Source: UBA830 sp002295635 (lineage in GTDB: Bacteria; Pseudomonadota; Alphaproteobacteria; MPNO01; UBA830). Taken from it: a stretch of DNA of 64,000 bases. Positions 44,015 through 54,100 of this stretch are shown here, in pieces. The notes beneath the pieces are model-generated. The model searched no databases. It saw only the letters and a list, made by a program, of their open reading frames with translations, and was not told where the DNA came from. How positions within the stretch are numbered: position 1 is the first letter of the stretch; every line of letters starts with the position of its first letter. Both the position numbers and the translations under genes were made by a program. The DNA lies in the NCBI GenBank assembly GCA_002295635.1, contig DBHK01000020.1, positions 9,785-73,784 on the forward strand, given 5' to 3'.

Positions 44015-44359
44015 GTGGCTTCGGTGGAGATAGAAATTAGATCCTAGAGTAGGCGGTGCCTCGAGCGGCTTGGGCATTTCGGTACCTACACCAAGCGGGT
44101 AGATGCGATGCGGCACAATGAGTTTTAGAGGAAATTTTGTGTTTTCTCTTATCGCCCTAGATTTCCTACTTCTCGGTATCTTCTGGTCTGTGGGTCTTGG
44201 CATGGCAGATTCTAAATTGTGTAATTATCCATTGTTGATTTTTTGACTTTTACCCTGCTATACGCATCTAAATCCAAAGTTTCGCACATCGCCCGATGGT
44301 GGAAATAACATTGGATTTAAACGCCTTGATTCTCGAATAATAAACATTGGAGCCTGTAG
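44015..44359. other. Gap between rapZ and ahcY where relatives carry PTS EIIA and HPr genes
   Basis: 345 bases. No EIIA-Man or HPr motif is seen in any frame. One small frame at 44118-44246 would encode 42 residues with a hydrophobic centre; I consider it unlikely to be a gene. TTGATT (44235-44240), 18 bases, then TATACG (44259-44264) is a possible ahcY promoter. I could not fit any known SAH or SAM riboswitch to the leader. Confidence 0.45.
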
Positions 44360-45655
44360 ATGAGCACCGAAAACGATTACAAAGTTGCTGACTTGTCGCT
44401 CGCCGAATGGGGTCGCAAAGAGATCGCGATCGCCGAAACCGAAATGCCCGGCCTAATGGCACTTCGAGAAGAATATGGTGATAAAAAGCCTCTTCAAGGA
44501 GCTCGGATCGTCGGCTGTCTGCATATGACAATTCAGACCGCGGTATTGATCGAGACTTTGATAGCGCTTGGTGCGACAGTCCGTTGGTCATCGTGTAATA
44601 TTTTTTCTACGCAAGACCAAGCTGCGGCGGCTGTGGCAGCCGCCGGTGTACCAGTTTTTGCTTGGAAGGGGGAAACCGATGAAGAATTTTGGTGGTGTAT
44701 TGAGCAGACCATCACCGGACCTAACGGGTGGACGCCAAATCTGATCCTCGATGATGGAGGCGATCTTACTCTGATGATGCATCAGAAATACCCTGAAATG
44801 TTACAAGATGTAAAAGGCCTATCAGAGGAGACCACGACTGGAGTTCATCGTCTCTATGAGATGGTGAAGAAGGGTGAACTTTTGGTTCCAGCGATCAACG
44901 TCAATGACTCGGTTACAAAATCCAAATTTGACAACCTTTATGGTTGCCGCGAGAGCTTGGTTGATGGCATCAAACGTGCCACCGACGTTATGGTCGCAGG
45001 AAAAATCGGGGTTGTGGCCGGGTACGGAGACGTTGGTAAGGGTTCGGCGGCATCGCTCAGGAATCAGGGTGCTCGAGTTCTTGTGACGGAAATTGATCCG
45101 ATATGTGCCCTTCAGGCGTCGATGGAAGGTTACGAAGTGGTTACAATGGAAGAAGCCGCGTCTATCGGCGACATTTTTGTGACTACGACCGGAAATATCG
45201 ATGTGATCACGCTTGACCACATGCGTGAGATGAAAGATCGCACAATTGTGTGCAACATAGGCCATTTTGATAGCGAAATTCAGATCGAGGCACTCAGAAA
45301 CTATAAGTGGGATAATGTGAAACCTCAGGTAGACGAGGTCGAATTCCCTGACGGCAAGAAACTGATCATTCTAGCGGAAGGCCGGCTCGTGAATCTTGGT
45401 TGTGCGACCGGGCACCCGAGTTTCGTGATGAGTGCGTCTTTTACGAACCAAGTGATTGCTCAGCTGGAACTCTGGGATAACAGCGCCAAGTACGAGAAAG
45501 AGGTATATGTGCTGCCTAAGCACTTGGACGAAAAGGTGGCGGCACTGCATTTGGAAAAACTAGGTGTAAATCTTACCCAGATGACCAAGGAGCAATCAGA
45601 ATATCTAGGACTCGATGTGGAGGGTCCTTATAAGCCAGATCATTACCGATACTAA
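44360..45655 (+). CDS. ahcY: Adenosylhomocysteinase
   Basis: Hydrolyses S-adenosylhomocysteine to adenosine and homocysteine in the methyl cycle, 431 residues, NAD-dependent. Motifs: VGCLHMTIQTAVLIETLIAL, SCNIFSTQDQAAAAV, the NAD-binding VAGYGDVGKGSAASLRNQGA and the C-terminal GPYKPDHYRY. The insertion-containing form typical of proteobacteria is present (SEETTTGVHRLYEM). A Shine-Dalgarno GGAG precedes ATG 44360. Its position after rapZ fits the alphaproteobacterial chvI-chvG...ahcY cluster. Confidence 0.96.
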   Translation: MSTENDYKVADLSLAEWGRKEIAIAETEMPGLMALREEYGDKKPLQGARIVGCLHMTIQTAVLIETLIALGATVRWSSCNIFSTQDQAAAAVAAAGVPVFAWKGETDEEFWWCIEQTITGPNGWTPNLILDDGGDLTLMMHQKYPEMLQDVKGLSEETTTGVHRLYEMVKKGELLVPAINVNDSVTKSKFDNLYGCRESLVDGIKRATDVMVAGKIGVVAGYGDVGKGSAASLRNQGARVLVTEIDPICALQASMEGYEVVTMEEAASIGDIFVTTTGNIDVITLDHMREMKDRTIVCNIGHFDSEIQIEALRNYKWDNVKPQVDEVEFPDGKKLIILAEGRLVNLGCATGHPSFVMSASFTNQVIAQLELWDNSAKYEKEVYVLPKHLDEKVAALHLEKLGVNLTQMTKEQSEYLGLDVEGPYKPDHYRY

Positions 45656-45934
45656 CCGACCGCTAATCAATTACTCCCAACTGGGTGATGTCGTTGATAA
45701 TCTTGGCCCTCTAGCGTGTAGTGGGTTCATGATTAACACTCCATTAAAGCAGATCTTCGGAACAGAAGCCTCTGAGCGCTGAACAAATTACTCTGTCCGG
45801 GATATCGTCTGTCTTTTTTGGCCTATTGGGGTTGAGGTGAGAGCCTCGCTTGGCCGCGGATGGGCCTTATTGATATATCATTCGGCCACTTTCCAACCGT
45901 TGCGTGGAATCGGCGCTGGGGATAAACCAACAAA

Positions 45935-46399
45935 ATGGTTGGTGTCGGAAAATATACAAGAATGCGTAGTGTTACCCTGCCAGACCAGCGGGCAACTGAA
46001 GCGCTAGCTGCTGAATTTGCGTCTGCTCTGCGCCGCGGGACTGTAATAGCGTTAACCGGCGACCTAGGTATGGGAAAAACGGTTTTTGCACGTGCGCTGA
46101 TCCAGGCGCGGAGTAAAGCCGCTGGGATTGAGGTAGGTGCGGTGCCTAGCCCCACCTTCACGCTGTTACAGCAATACGATTTACCGGATTTCTCGATCTA
46201 TCATTTCGATCTCTACCGGCTTTCCGAGCCAGAGGAGGTGTGGGAAATTGGACTAGAGGAGGCTTTTGCGGAGGGCGTGGCGCTTATTGAATGGGCAGAT
46301 CGAATAGAAGCATATCTTCCTGCTGGTGCCATTGTGGTCCACCTTACTTCCGGATTGTCAGAAGAGGCCCGCATCGCGGAGATATCGGAATCCAAATGA
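45935..46399 (+). CDS. tsaE: tRNA threonylcarbamoyladenosine biosynthesis ATPase TsaE
   Basis: ATPase of the TsaBDE complex that makes t6A37 in ANN-decoding tRNAs, 154 residues. Walker A is TGDLGMGKT (about 51-59), and VPSPTFTLLQQYD and YHFDLYRLSEPEEVWEIGLE are diagnostic. ATG 45962 is an alternative start. It is the first gene of a compact plus-strand operon: its stop overlaps the start of amgK by four bases. Confidence 0.94.
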   Translation: MVGVGKYTRMRSVTLPDQRATEALAAEFASALRRGTVIALTGDLGMGKTVFARALIQARSKAAGIEVGAVPSPTFTLLQQYDLPDFSIYHFDLYRLSEPEEVWEIGLEEAFAEGVALIEWADRIEAYLPAGAIVVHLTSGLSEEARIAEISESK

Positions 46400-47412
46400 T
46401 GGTTGGCCGTTCCGAGATGATTGATTTGTTTCTAGCCTCCGCCGGCTGGCCCGGGGCTGATAGGGTTATTCTTGCCCAAGATGCTTCCTTCCGGCGCTAC
46501 GAACGCGTGAGTAGGGCGGAAGAGCATGCGGTTTTGATGGATGCACCACCGAAGTTCGAGGATGTTCGCCCATTCATGCTGATTTCGCGGACGCTGCGCA
46601 ACCTCGGCTATAGCGTGCCTGCTATCCTCGCCGAGGATGTTGGGCAAGGCTTTCTGCTTCTCGAAGACCTGGGAGATGATACCTATTCTCGCCTTCTCGA
46701 TGCGGGTACTGACCCAGAGCCCCTTTACGAGCTGGCGGTGGATGTTTTGATAGATATGCATAGCCGTCCGGTTGCCGATCTCTTACCCTCTACCGTTAAG
46801 ACTTATAATGACGCTCTTATGAAGGCTGAGGCTGGGTTGATGGTGGATTGGTACCTCCCGGCAGTGTTGAGGCAGGAACTTGAAGAAAAGGCGATCGCTT
46901 CTTATTACGATATCTGGAGTAGATTGCTGCCAAAAGCCAAGATATTACCTGATACGCTTGTGCTCCGAGATTTTCATGTAGACAATCTAATCCGAGTCAG
47001 TGCCCGTGAAGGAATCGGAGCTTGTGGATTGCTCGATTTCCAAGATGCGGTGAAAGGCCCTGTCTCCTATGATTTTGTCTCGCTTATTGAAGATGCTCGC
47101 CGTGATGTGGCGGACAAACTCGCCAGTGCAATGCGAGTACGATACTTAGCCGCTTTTCCGGAAATCGATGCAGCTGCGTTCGATCGTTCCTGCGCTATCC
47201 TCGGCGCGCAGAGGCATTGCAAGGTGCTCGGTGTTTTCACGCGATTGCGCGACCGCGACGGCAAGGACGTATATCTGAGGCACGTGCCACGTCTGTGGCG
47301 TCTGCTTGAACGGGCGGTGACGCATCAGTCGCTGGGTGAGCTGAAACGCTGGCTCGACGAGTATGTGCCTGTCGATCGACGAATCGTTCCGCCCGAGAGG
47401 CGGGCGGCATGA
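46396..47412 (+). CDS. amgK: N-acetylmuramate/N-acetylglucosamine kinase AmgK
   Basis: Cell-wall-recycling sugar kinase of the aminoglycoside-phosphotransferase fold, 338 residues. Features: ASFRRYERV (nucleotide loop), LLLEDLGDDTY, catalytic VLRDFHVDNLI (Brenner-type HxDxxxxN) and metal-binding LLDFQDAVKGPVSYD. Directly followed by murU with an ATGA overlap, the standard amgK-murU pair that converts MurNAc to UDP-MurNAc and bypasses de novo synthesis. Frame is open upstream within tsaE but ATG 46396 is the coupled start. Confidence 0.93.
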   Translation: MMVGRSEMIDLFLASAGWPGADRVILAQDASFRRYERVSRAEEHAVLMDAPPKFEDVRPFMLISRTLRNLGYSVPAILAEDVGQGFLLLEDLGDDTYSRLLDAGTDPEPLYELAVDVLIDMHSRPVADLLPSTVKTYNDALMKAEAGLMVDWYLPAVLRQELEEKAIASYYDIWSRLLPKAKILPDTLVLRDFHVDNLIRVSAREGIGACGLLDFQDAVKGPVSYDFVSLIEDARRDVADKLASAMRVRYLAAFPEIDAAAFDRSCAILGAQRHCKVLGVFTRLRDRDGKDVYLRHVPRLWRLLERAVTHQSLGELKRWLDEYVPVDRRIVPPERRAA

Positions 47413-48164
47413 CCTATACGATGTCATACCGGGTGCCGACCCATGCGATGGTCCTCGCTGCAGGACTGGGCCTTCGTATGCGGCCGCTGACCCAAACCCT
47501 GCCCAAACCTCTACTGGAAGTCGGCGGCAGGACTATGCTCGATCAGGCGATCGATAAGTTGCAGGGTGCAGGGGTCGCGCAGGTCGTGGTCAACACGCAC
47601 TGGCTGCCGGAAAAGATCGAGGACCATTTGGCGAACCGTGCGGGCCCGAAGATAAATATCTCGCGCGAGGACGTGCTCATGGAAACCGGTGGCGGGATAT
47701 TCAAAGCACTCCCCCTTTTGGGAGACGACGCATTTTATGCTGCCAACGCTGACATCGTCTGGCGCGATTCTTCCATCCCGGCGCTCGACCGGCTGGCTCG
47801 CGCTTGGGATGACGACCGGATGGATGCCCTGTTAATGTTGACGGCGACCGTGCGGGCGACGGGATATGACGGTGACGGTGATTTCATGATGGACCCGATG
47901 GGCAAACTAACCCGGCGGCCGGAACGGCAGATAGCACCCTATGTCTTCACCGGCTTACAGATACTTCATCCGCGCCTGTTTAGGGATGCGACGTCCGGAC
48001 CGTTTTCCATGAACTTGCTGTACGAACGTGCGTTGGAATCGGAACGCCTCTACGGTATGGCCCATGACGGTGACTGGTATCACGTTGGCACGCCGGATGC
48101 GATCAACGTTGCCGATGCCGAAATTCTTGAGAAGGAAGGCGCCCGCGTGCGACTACTGTTCTAA
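47409..48164 (+). CDS. murU: N-acetylmuramate-alpha-1-phosphate uridylyltransferase MurU
   Basis: Nucleotidyltransferase that makes UDP-MurNAc in peptidoglycan recycling, 251 residues. Signature MVLAAGLGLRMRPLTQTLPK at residues 14-33 and the metal-binding YAANADIVW motif are clear; WYHVGTPDAI closes the family pattern. Overlaps amgK by four bases and addB by one base (TAATG), so it is embedded in the operon. Confidence 0.93.
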   Translation: MTYTMSYRVPTHAMVLAAGLGLRMRPLTQTLPKPLLEVGGRTMLDQAIDKLQGAGVAQVVVNTHWLPEKIEDHLANRAGPKINISREDVLMETGGGIFKALPLLGDDAFYAANADIVWRDSSIPALDRLARAWDDDRMDALLMLTATVRATGYDGDGDFMMDPMGKLTRRPERQIAPYVFTGLQILHPRLFRDATSGPFSMNLLYERALESERLYGMAHDGDWYHVGTPDAINVADAEILEKEGARVRLLF

Positions 48165-51127
48165 TGCAGCACCCGGTGCGGGCGACCGTCAGAAGAATTT
48201 ATACGATTGCCCCGGGTACGGCGTTTCTCGATGCGCTGGTAAGTGGTATCCTAGACCGCTACGGAGCCGATCTTAAGACGCTGTCCGATGTCCATGTTTT
48301 GCTTCCCACCCGGCGGTCCTGCCGGGCCCTTAGCGAGGCATTTTTGCGTGGGACCGGCGGCGCACCGGTCCTGCTGCCGAAAATGACACCCATCGGTGAT
48401 ATCGACGAGGACGAGTTCAGCTTTCTTACCTTCGAAGAGCCCTTGTTCTCCCCAGACACAAACTTGCCGCCCGCGATACCGGCGCTGCGACGGCAGCTGC
48501 TACTATCGCGTCTGATTATGGTCGGCAACGAAAATATGTCCGCTGCCCATGCAGCATTGCTGGCGAGGGAGCTAGCCCGACTGCTCGATGAGGCCCAGAC
48601 CGAACGATTGGATTTTTCTAAACTTGGTCGGATCGTTCCCGAACGCTATGCTGGCCATTGGCAGGAGACCCTGGAATTCCTGAAAATCGTAACCGAGAAT
48701 TGGCCGTCTATTCTGGCCGAACAGGGGTGCATCGACCCGGCGGACCGCCGCAACCGTCTAATCGAGACACAGATCGCGCTGTGGCAATCTAATCCGCCCG
48801 CCGGGCCCGTTATCGCGGCGGGGTCGACCGGTAGCATCCCCGCGACCGCTGATCTGATGTGCTGCGTTGCGTCCCTCCCGAACGGCGCCGTCGTGCTGCC
48901 CGGTCTTGACCAATCGCTCGACGAGAGCAGCCGCGATGCGCTGGGTCCGGGCCACGCGCAATTCGGGATGGTCAACCTGCTACGGCGAATGAACGTCGAT
49001 ATTATCGACGTTTTGCCGTGGACACGTGGCGATTCCGACGACACTGGCCGTGTTGATGTGTTGAATTTGGCCTTGCGGCCGCCAGTGACAACGGCGGCGG
49101 AGGACCCGCCTAGCGATCTGGGTATGGCATTTTCGAGTGTCCGGGTCGTCACCGCCCCCGGCCCGCAGCAAGAAGCTCTGGCGATCGCCTTGATTATGCG
49201 GGAAGTTCTGGAAGTCGACGCGCGTACTGCTGCCCTGATCACACCTGACCGCCGTCTGGCGCGCCGGGTAGCAGCCGAACTACGGCGGTGGGGAATCGAT
49301 ATCGACGATTCCGGCGGTACGCCGATTGCCGACACCGTGCCCGGAGTATTTCTTCGCCTTACCGCTCACGCTGTGGGAGCGGATGCCGCACCGGTGCCGC
49401 TGCTGGCAACCTTAAAGCATCCGTTGGCGGCCGGCGGGATGGACCCGGCAAAGTTCCGCGACCGGGTGAGGGAGATAGAAATCGCGATTATGCGAGGCCC
49501 GCGCCCGGCGCCGGGGTTCCGTGGGCTGCATGAACAGCTTGCCCATATTGAACCGGAAACTTCACTGACCCTTTGGGTGGAGGGCCTCGCGGAAATGGCA
49601 AGTCCGCTAACGAAGCTCATGAATCGCCGCAGCGTGTACGCGATAGAACTGTTGGAAGCCCATGTCGCCTTTGCGGAGATCTTGGCGTCGTCGCACGACC
49701 AGACCGGCACCGAGCGGCTATGGGCTGGCCCGACGGGGGAAGGCGTCGCCGCCCTTTTCAACGATCTTCGTGCCTCGATGGAAGTCCTGCCGCCGATACC
49801 GGGGGGTGACTGGCCGGCCCTGCTGGATGTGATGATGGCGGGTGTGGTGGTGCGTCCGCAATACGGGCAGCACCCCCGGCTCAATATCTGGGGTCTGCTC
49901 GAGGCCCGCATGCAACAGGCAGATGTGGTTATCCTCGGCGGTCTGAACGAAGGTGTGTGGCCACCCGAACCCGCCACCGATCCGTGGATGAGCCGTCCGA
50001 TGCGCCAAGCGTTCGGTCTCGCTCCGCCAGAGCGGCGTATCGGGCTCACGGCGCACGATTTCGTTCAGGCTATATCGGCCCCAAATGCCGTGGTGACACG
50101 ATCCACCCGGGTCGACGGCTCACCCACGGTCCCCGCCCGCTGGCTAACACGTATCGAGACGTTTCTGTCTGCTAATGAACGTGGCCTTACCGTTTTGCGG
50201 GACTGGGCCCGGGACGAAGAAAAATGGCTTTCATGGCAGAATGAAATCGACACCCGCAGGGAAGGGATACCCCTTCAAGCGCCCGCTCCTGTACCGCCCC
50301 TAGATTCGCGGCCCGACCGGCTGTCGGTCACGGAGGTCGAAACTCTCATACGCGACCCCTACGCAGTTTATGCCCGGCGTATCCTAGAACTGTCGCCGCT
50401 TAATCCGGTGGATTCTGATCCTAGTGCTGCCGACAGAGGGTCGATTATCCACAACGCGATCGACCGCTTCGTTCGCGATTCGAGTTACGCGGAGGGCGAC
50501 GACGCGCTCGGCCGGTTGCTGGAAATTGGAGAGGAAGAGTTCGCACCATGGATGGATCGCCCAGGTATTCGCGCATTCTGGTGGCCACGATTCGAGCGCA
50601 TCGCCGTATGGGTCGTGGCCCTCGAAACTGAACGCGCGCCCGAAACCACAAAGCGCTTCACCGAGGTCCACGGTATTCTGAATATCGACCGGGGCGGCCG
50701 GCCGTTCCAGCTGCGCGCCCGCGCAGATCGCATCGACGAATTGGCAGATGGCAGCTACGAAATCGTCGATTACAAGACCGGCGCCGTCCCCGCTAAGAAG
50801 GACGTGAACGCCGGCCTATCGCCTCAGCTGCCGCTGGAAGCGGCGATGATTGTTCACGGCGCGTTCGGTGATATTGCTCCTGGCAATGTGACCGCGCTGA
50901 CTTACTGGAAGCTGTCCGGTGGTGATCCGGCCGGCGAGATCCGCGATGTGGGCGACGATCCCTCGACTCTTGCGGAGCAAGCCCTAGCGGGGCTGATTTC
51001 CTTGCTGGATTATTATGGCGACCCAGAAACGCCGTACGCCGCGCGTCCGGATCCAGATATAGCACCTCGGCATTCGGATTTCGAACATCTGGAACGGTTG
51101 CAGGAATGGTCGTCGGCTCGTGACTGA
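48164..51127 (+). CDS. addB: Double-strand break repair protein AddB
   Basis: Nuclease/helicase-like subunit of AddAB, 987 residues. The N-terminal half is the divergent inactivated helicase type (VHVLLPTRRSCRALSEAF; ILGGLNEGVWPPEPATDPWM further on), and the C-terminal nuclease domain has LSVTEVETLIRDPYAVYAR, a RADRIDELADGSYEIVDYKT catalytic block (PD-(D/E)XK) and a QLPLEAAM element. AddAB resects double-strand ends and loads RecA. Base composition of this gene is visibly higher in G+C than the flanking housekeeping genes. Confidence 0.95.
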   Translation: MQHPVRATVRRIYTIAPGTAFLDALVSGILDRYGADLKTLSDVHVLLPTRRSCRALSEAFLRGTGGAPVLLPKMTPIGDIDEDEFSFLTFEEPLFSPDTNLPPAIPALRRQLLLSRLIMVGNENMSAAHAALLARELARLLDEAQTERLDFSKLGRIVPERYAGHWQETLEFLKIVTENWPSILAEQGCIDPADRRNRLIETQIALWQSNPPAGPVIAAGSTGSIPATADLMCCVASLPNGAVVLPGLDQSLDESSRDALGPGHAQFGMVNLLRRMNVDIIDVLPWTRGDSDDTGRVDVLNLALRPPVTTAAEDPPSDLGMAFSSVRVVTAPGPQQEALAIALIMREVLEVDARTAALITPDRRLARRVAAELRRWGIDIDDSGGTPIADTVPGVFLRLTAHAVGADAAPVPLLATLKHPLAAGGMDPAKFRDRVREIEIAIMRGPRPAPGFRGLHEQLAHIEPETSLTLWVEGLAEMASPLTKLMNRRSVYAIELLEAHVAFAEILASSHDQTGTERLWAGPTGEGVAALFNDLRASMEVLPPIPGGDWPALLDVMMAGVVVRPQYGQHPRLNIWGLLEARMQQADVVILGGLNEGVWPPEPATDPWMSRPMRQAFGLAPPERRIGLTAHDFVQAISAPNAVVTRSTRVDGSPTVPARWLTRIETFLSANERGLTVLRDWARDEEKWLSWQNEIDTRREGIPLQAPAPVPPLDSRPDRLSVTEVETLIRDPYAVYARRILELSPLNPVDSDPSAADRGSIIHNAIDRFVRDSSYAEGDDALGRLLEIGEEEFAPWMDRPGIRAFWWPRFERIAVWVVALETERAPETTKRFTEVHGILNIDRGGRPFQLRARADRIDELADGSYEIVDYKTGAVPAKKDVNAGLSPQLPLEAAMIVHGAFGDIAPGNVTALTYWKLSGGDPAGEIRDVGDDPSTLAEQALAGLISLLDYYGDPETPYAARPDPDIAPRHSDFEHLERLQEWSSARD

Positions 51128-54100
51128 TGAGGCGGTCCAAAAAATTGGTGGTAAACCCGGCGGATTCGTAAATACCAGAGCCCAAGCGATCGCTTCGACG
51201 CCCAACGCATCGGTCTGGGTGTCTGCCTCGGCCGGGTCGGGGAAGACCAAAGTGTTGGCCGATCGGGTCTTGCGTCTGCTTTTGAACGGCAGCCCCGCCG
51301 GCAAGATCCTGTGTTTGACTTTTACCCGCGCCGCTGCGGCGGAGATGCAAAACCGCATTCGCCGTCTGCTGGGAAACTGGGCTGTTATGCCGGAGTCTGA
51401 ACTAGATGCCGCCATTCTTGATTTGTCCGGTGAAACGTCGACGCCTGCGACACACGCGATCGCTCGACGTCTATTTGCCGAAGTACTCGACACACCAGGT
51501 GGTCTGAAGATCCAGACTATCCATGCGTTTTGCGAGTCCCTGCTAGGACGGTTCCCGGTAGAAGCCGGGCTCGCGCCCTATTTCAAGGTGATGGACGAAC
51601 GCACCGCGGAGGAGGCTTTGCTGGTGGCGCGCGACGAAATACTAAATACTGCGCGAAGCGGTGCCAACTATGCGCTGGCCAACGCTCTCGGCATCGTCAC
51701 CGGCTGGGTGCACGAGGACGAATTCGCTGATCTGATGGCTACGATCGCATCCAGCCGCGGGCGACTGCATCGTCTGGTTCTCGCCAATAAAGGCATTGAT
51801 GGCGCGATTCGGGCAACCCGAGCAGTACTAAATGTTGCAGCCGAGGAAACGGTTGATGCTCTGCTAACATCCGCGGCCACCGATGCCGCCATCGACCAAT
51901 TGGGATTACGCTCGGCCGCGGGGGTTCTGGCGGCCGGGGGCAAACAGGACAAGGAAAAGGCTGGTTGTATGATGCCTTGGCTGGCCGACGAAACCGAACG
52001 GCGTGTCGCGGGTTTTGACGCCTATGCGGCGGTTTATCTCACCGCCGGCGGAATGATCCGGACGAAGCTCGCCGGCAGGGGTGCCGTCGAAGTCATGCCC
52101 GATATCGTCGACGTCATGCAGCGCGAGGCCAACCGAGTGTTCGCGGTTCAGAAAAAGCGTAAGGCGATCCAGACGGCGGAGGCGACGGAGGCAATCCTAG
52201 CGATTGCGACGGCGCTGATCGACCGTTACGAGAACCACAAGCATCGTAATGCGATGCTAGATTATGATGATCTGATCCTACGGGCGCGGGTACTGGTGGA
52301 GCGGGCGGCGCCATGGGTGCTGTTCAAGCTTGATGGCGGACTTGACCATGTGCTGATCGACGAAGCCCAAGACAGTAACGCCGATCAGTGGGCGGTGGTG
52401 CGCGCCATTGTCGACGAGTTCCACGCCGGTACCGGCGCGCGCGAGGTCGAACGCACCCTGTTTGTGGTTGGTGATGAGAAGCAGTCGATCTTTAGTTTCC
52501 AGGGTGCCGCGCCGGACCAGTTCGCGGCGATGAGCGACTATTTCGAACAACGCGTAACCAACGCAGGGCAGAACTGGCACCGGGTACCGCTTGATGTTTC
52601 GTTCCGGTCGACCTCTGCCGTTCTTCAGGCTGTCGACGCAGTGTTTGCGGACGATGCCGCGCGCGAGGGGGTGTCGGCGACCGCTATAGGACACACGGCG
52701 CACCGGCGCGGTCAGGCCGGGCTGGTGGAACTATGGCCGCCCGTGGTGCCGGAGGCACGTAAAGAACAGTCTGCTTGGGAAATAGCTGATCTCTCTGAGA
52801 GTTCTATGACACCTCCGTTCAGGTTGGCACACTCCATTGCATGGCGGATATCTCGCTGGATAGAGGAAGGCGAAATCCTGCCTAGTGCTGGTCGCCCACT
52901 GCGGCCCGGAGATATTATGGTACTGGTACGGCGACGTACCGACTTTGTGGATAATTTGATAGGTCAACTTAAAAGCCGGGGTGTCGATGTCGCAGGTCTG
53001 GACCGTATGGTGTTGACCGATCAACTGGCGGTGCAGGATCTGGCGGCGCTTGGCGCGTTCGCCTTAATGCCGCATGACGATCTCAACCTTGCTGCTGTCC
53101 TGAAAGGGCCATTGATAGGCTTCGATGAGGCGCAGCTTTTCGAGATCTGTCACCGCCGCGACGGTACAGTCTGGGCCTCATTGCGTCGCATGGCGCAAAC
53201 CGATCCCGCCTGCGCGGCGGCATACCGTACTCTTGGCGACGTGCTCGCCCGGGCTGATCTTTCGCCGCCATATGAATTTTTCGCTCACATACTGGGTCCG
53301 ATGACGGGCCGTGCGCATCTGTTGGCCCGGCTGCGCGGGGAAGCTAACGATCCCATTGACGAGTTTCTCGCGCTAGCACTCGCCTTCGAACAAACGCACA
53401 CACCTTCGCTGCAGGGCTTCCTGCGTTGGCTGGAAGAAGGCGACGCCCAGATCAAGCGCGACCTCGATCAAGGGCTGCGCGACGAGGTGCGGATCATGAC
53501 CGTTCACGGCGCTAAGGGTCTGCAGGCGCCGGTTGTGATCCTTGCCGATACCATGCAAGTACCGCAGCCGGACGGCGGGCTGATGTGGACTCATGAAGAC
53601 GGCTGTCTTGACCAGGACACGGAGGTATTGCTCTGGCCGCCGCGATCACGGGTGCGGGAACGTACGGCGCAGCGCCTGGCGGCCGAACAACGCACCCGGC
53701 AGGACCAAGAATATCGGCGTCAGCTCTACGTCGCGATGACGCGCGCGGAAGACCGGTTGTATGTTGCCGGATACGGCGCCCGGCGCGCGGCCCCGGAAAC
53801 CGCTTGGTGGAATGTCATTTCGCGGGGTCTGGAGCCAGTTGCACAGTCATTTGAATTCAATTCCCATCCCGGAGGGCCGGACGGTGACCTCGATATTGCA
53901 TGGCACGGTGACGGGTTGCGGCTGGAAATGCCCCAGACCACCAGGCCTGATCGCAAAGTGGAGGAAGATACCGCTGCGGTTGAAATTCCGGGATTGCCCG
54001 GCTGGATCGACGCGCCTGCACCCGAGGAACCGTTGCCGTCTCGTCCGCTCGTGCCGTCGCGCCCCTCACTTCCGGAGCCTGCGACCCTCTCTCCGTTGGG

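Noticed and set aside
44118..44246. 42-codon frame with hydrophobic centre before ahcY
   Set aside because: Short, A/T-rich, no convincing Shine-Dalgarno, and it overlaps the likely ahcY promoter region.
44247..44359. SAH/SAM riboswitch upstream of ahcY
   Set aside because: I could not identify the conserved core of any known SAH or SAM riboswitch in the leader.
48646..50049. Two long minus-strand frames (229 and 227 codons)
   Set aside because: Antisense shadows of addB, caused by the high G+C content of that gene.
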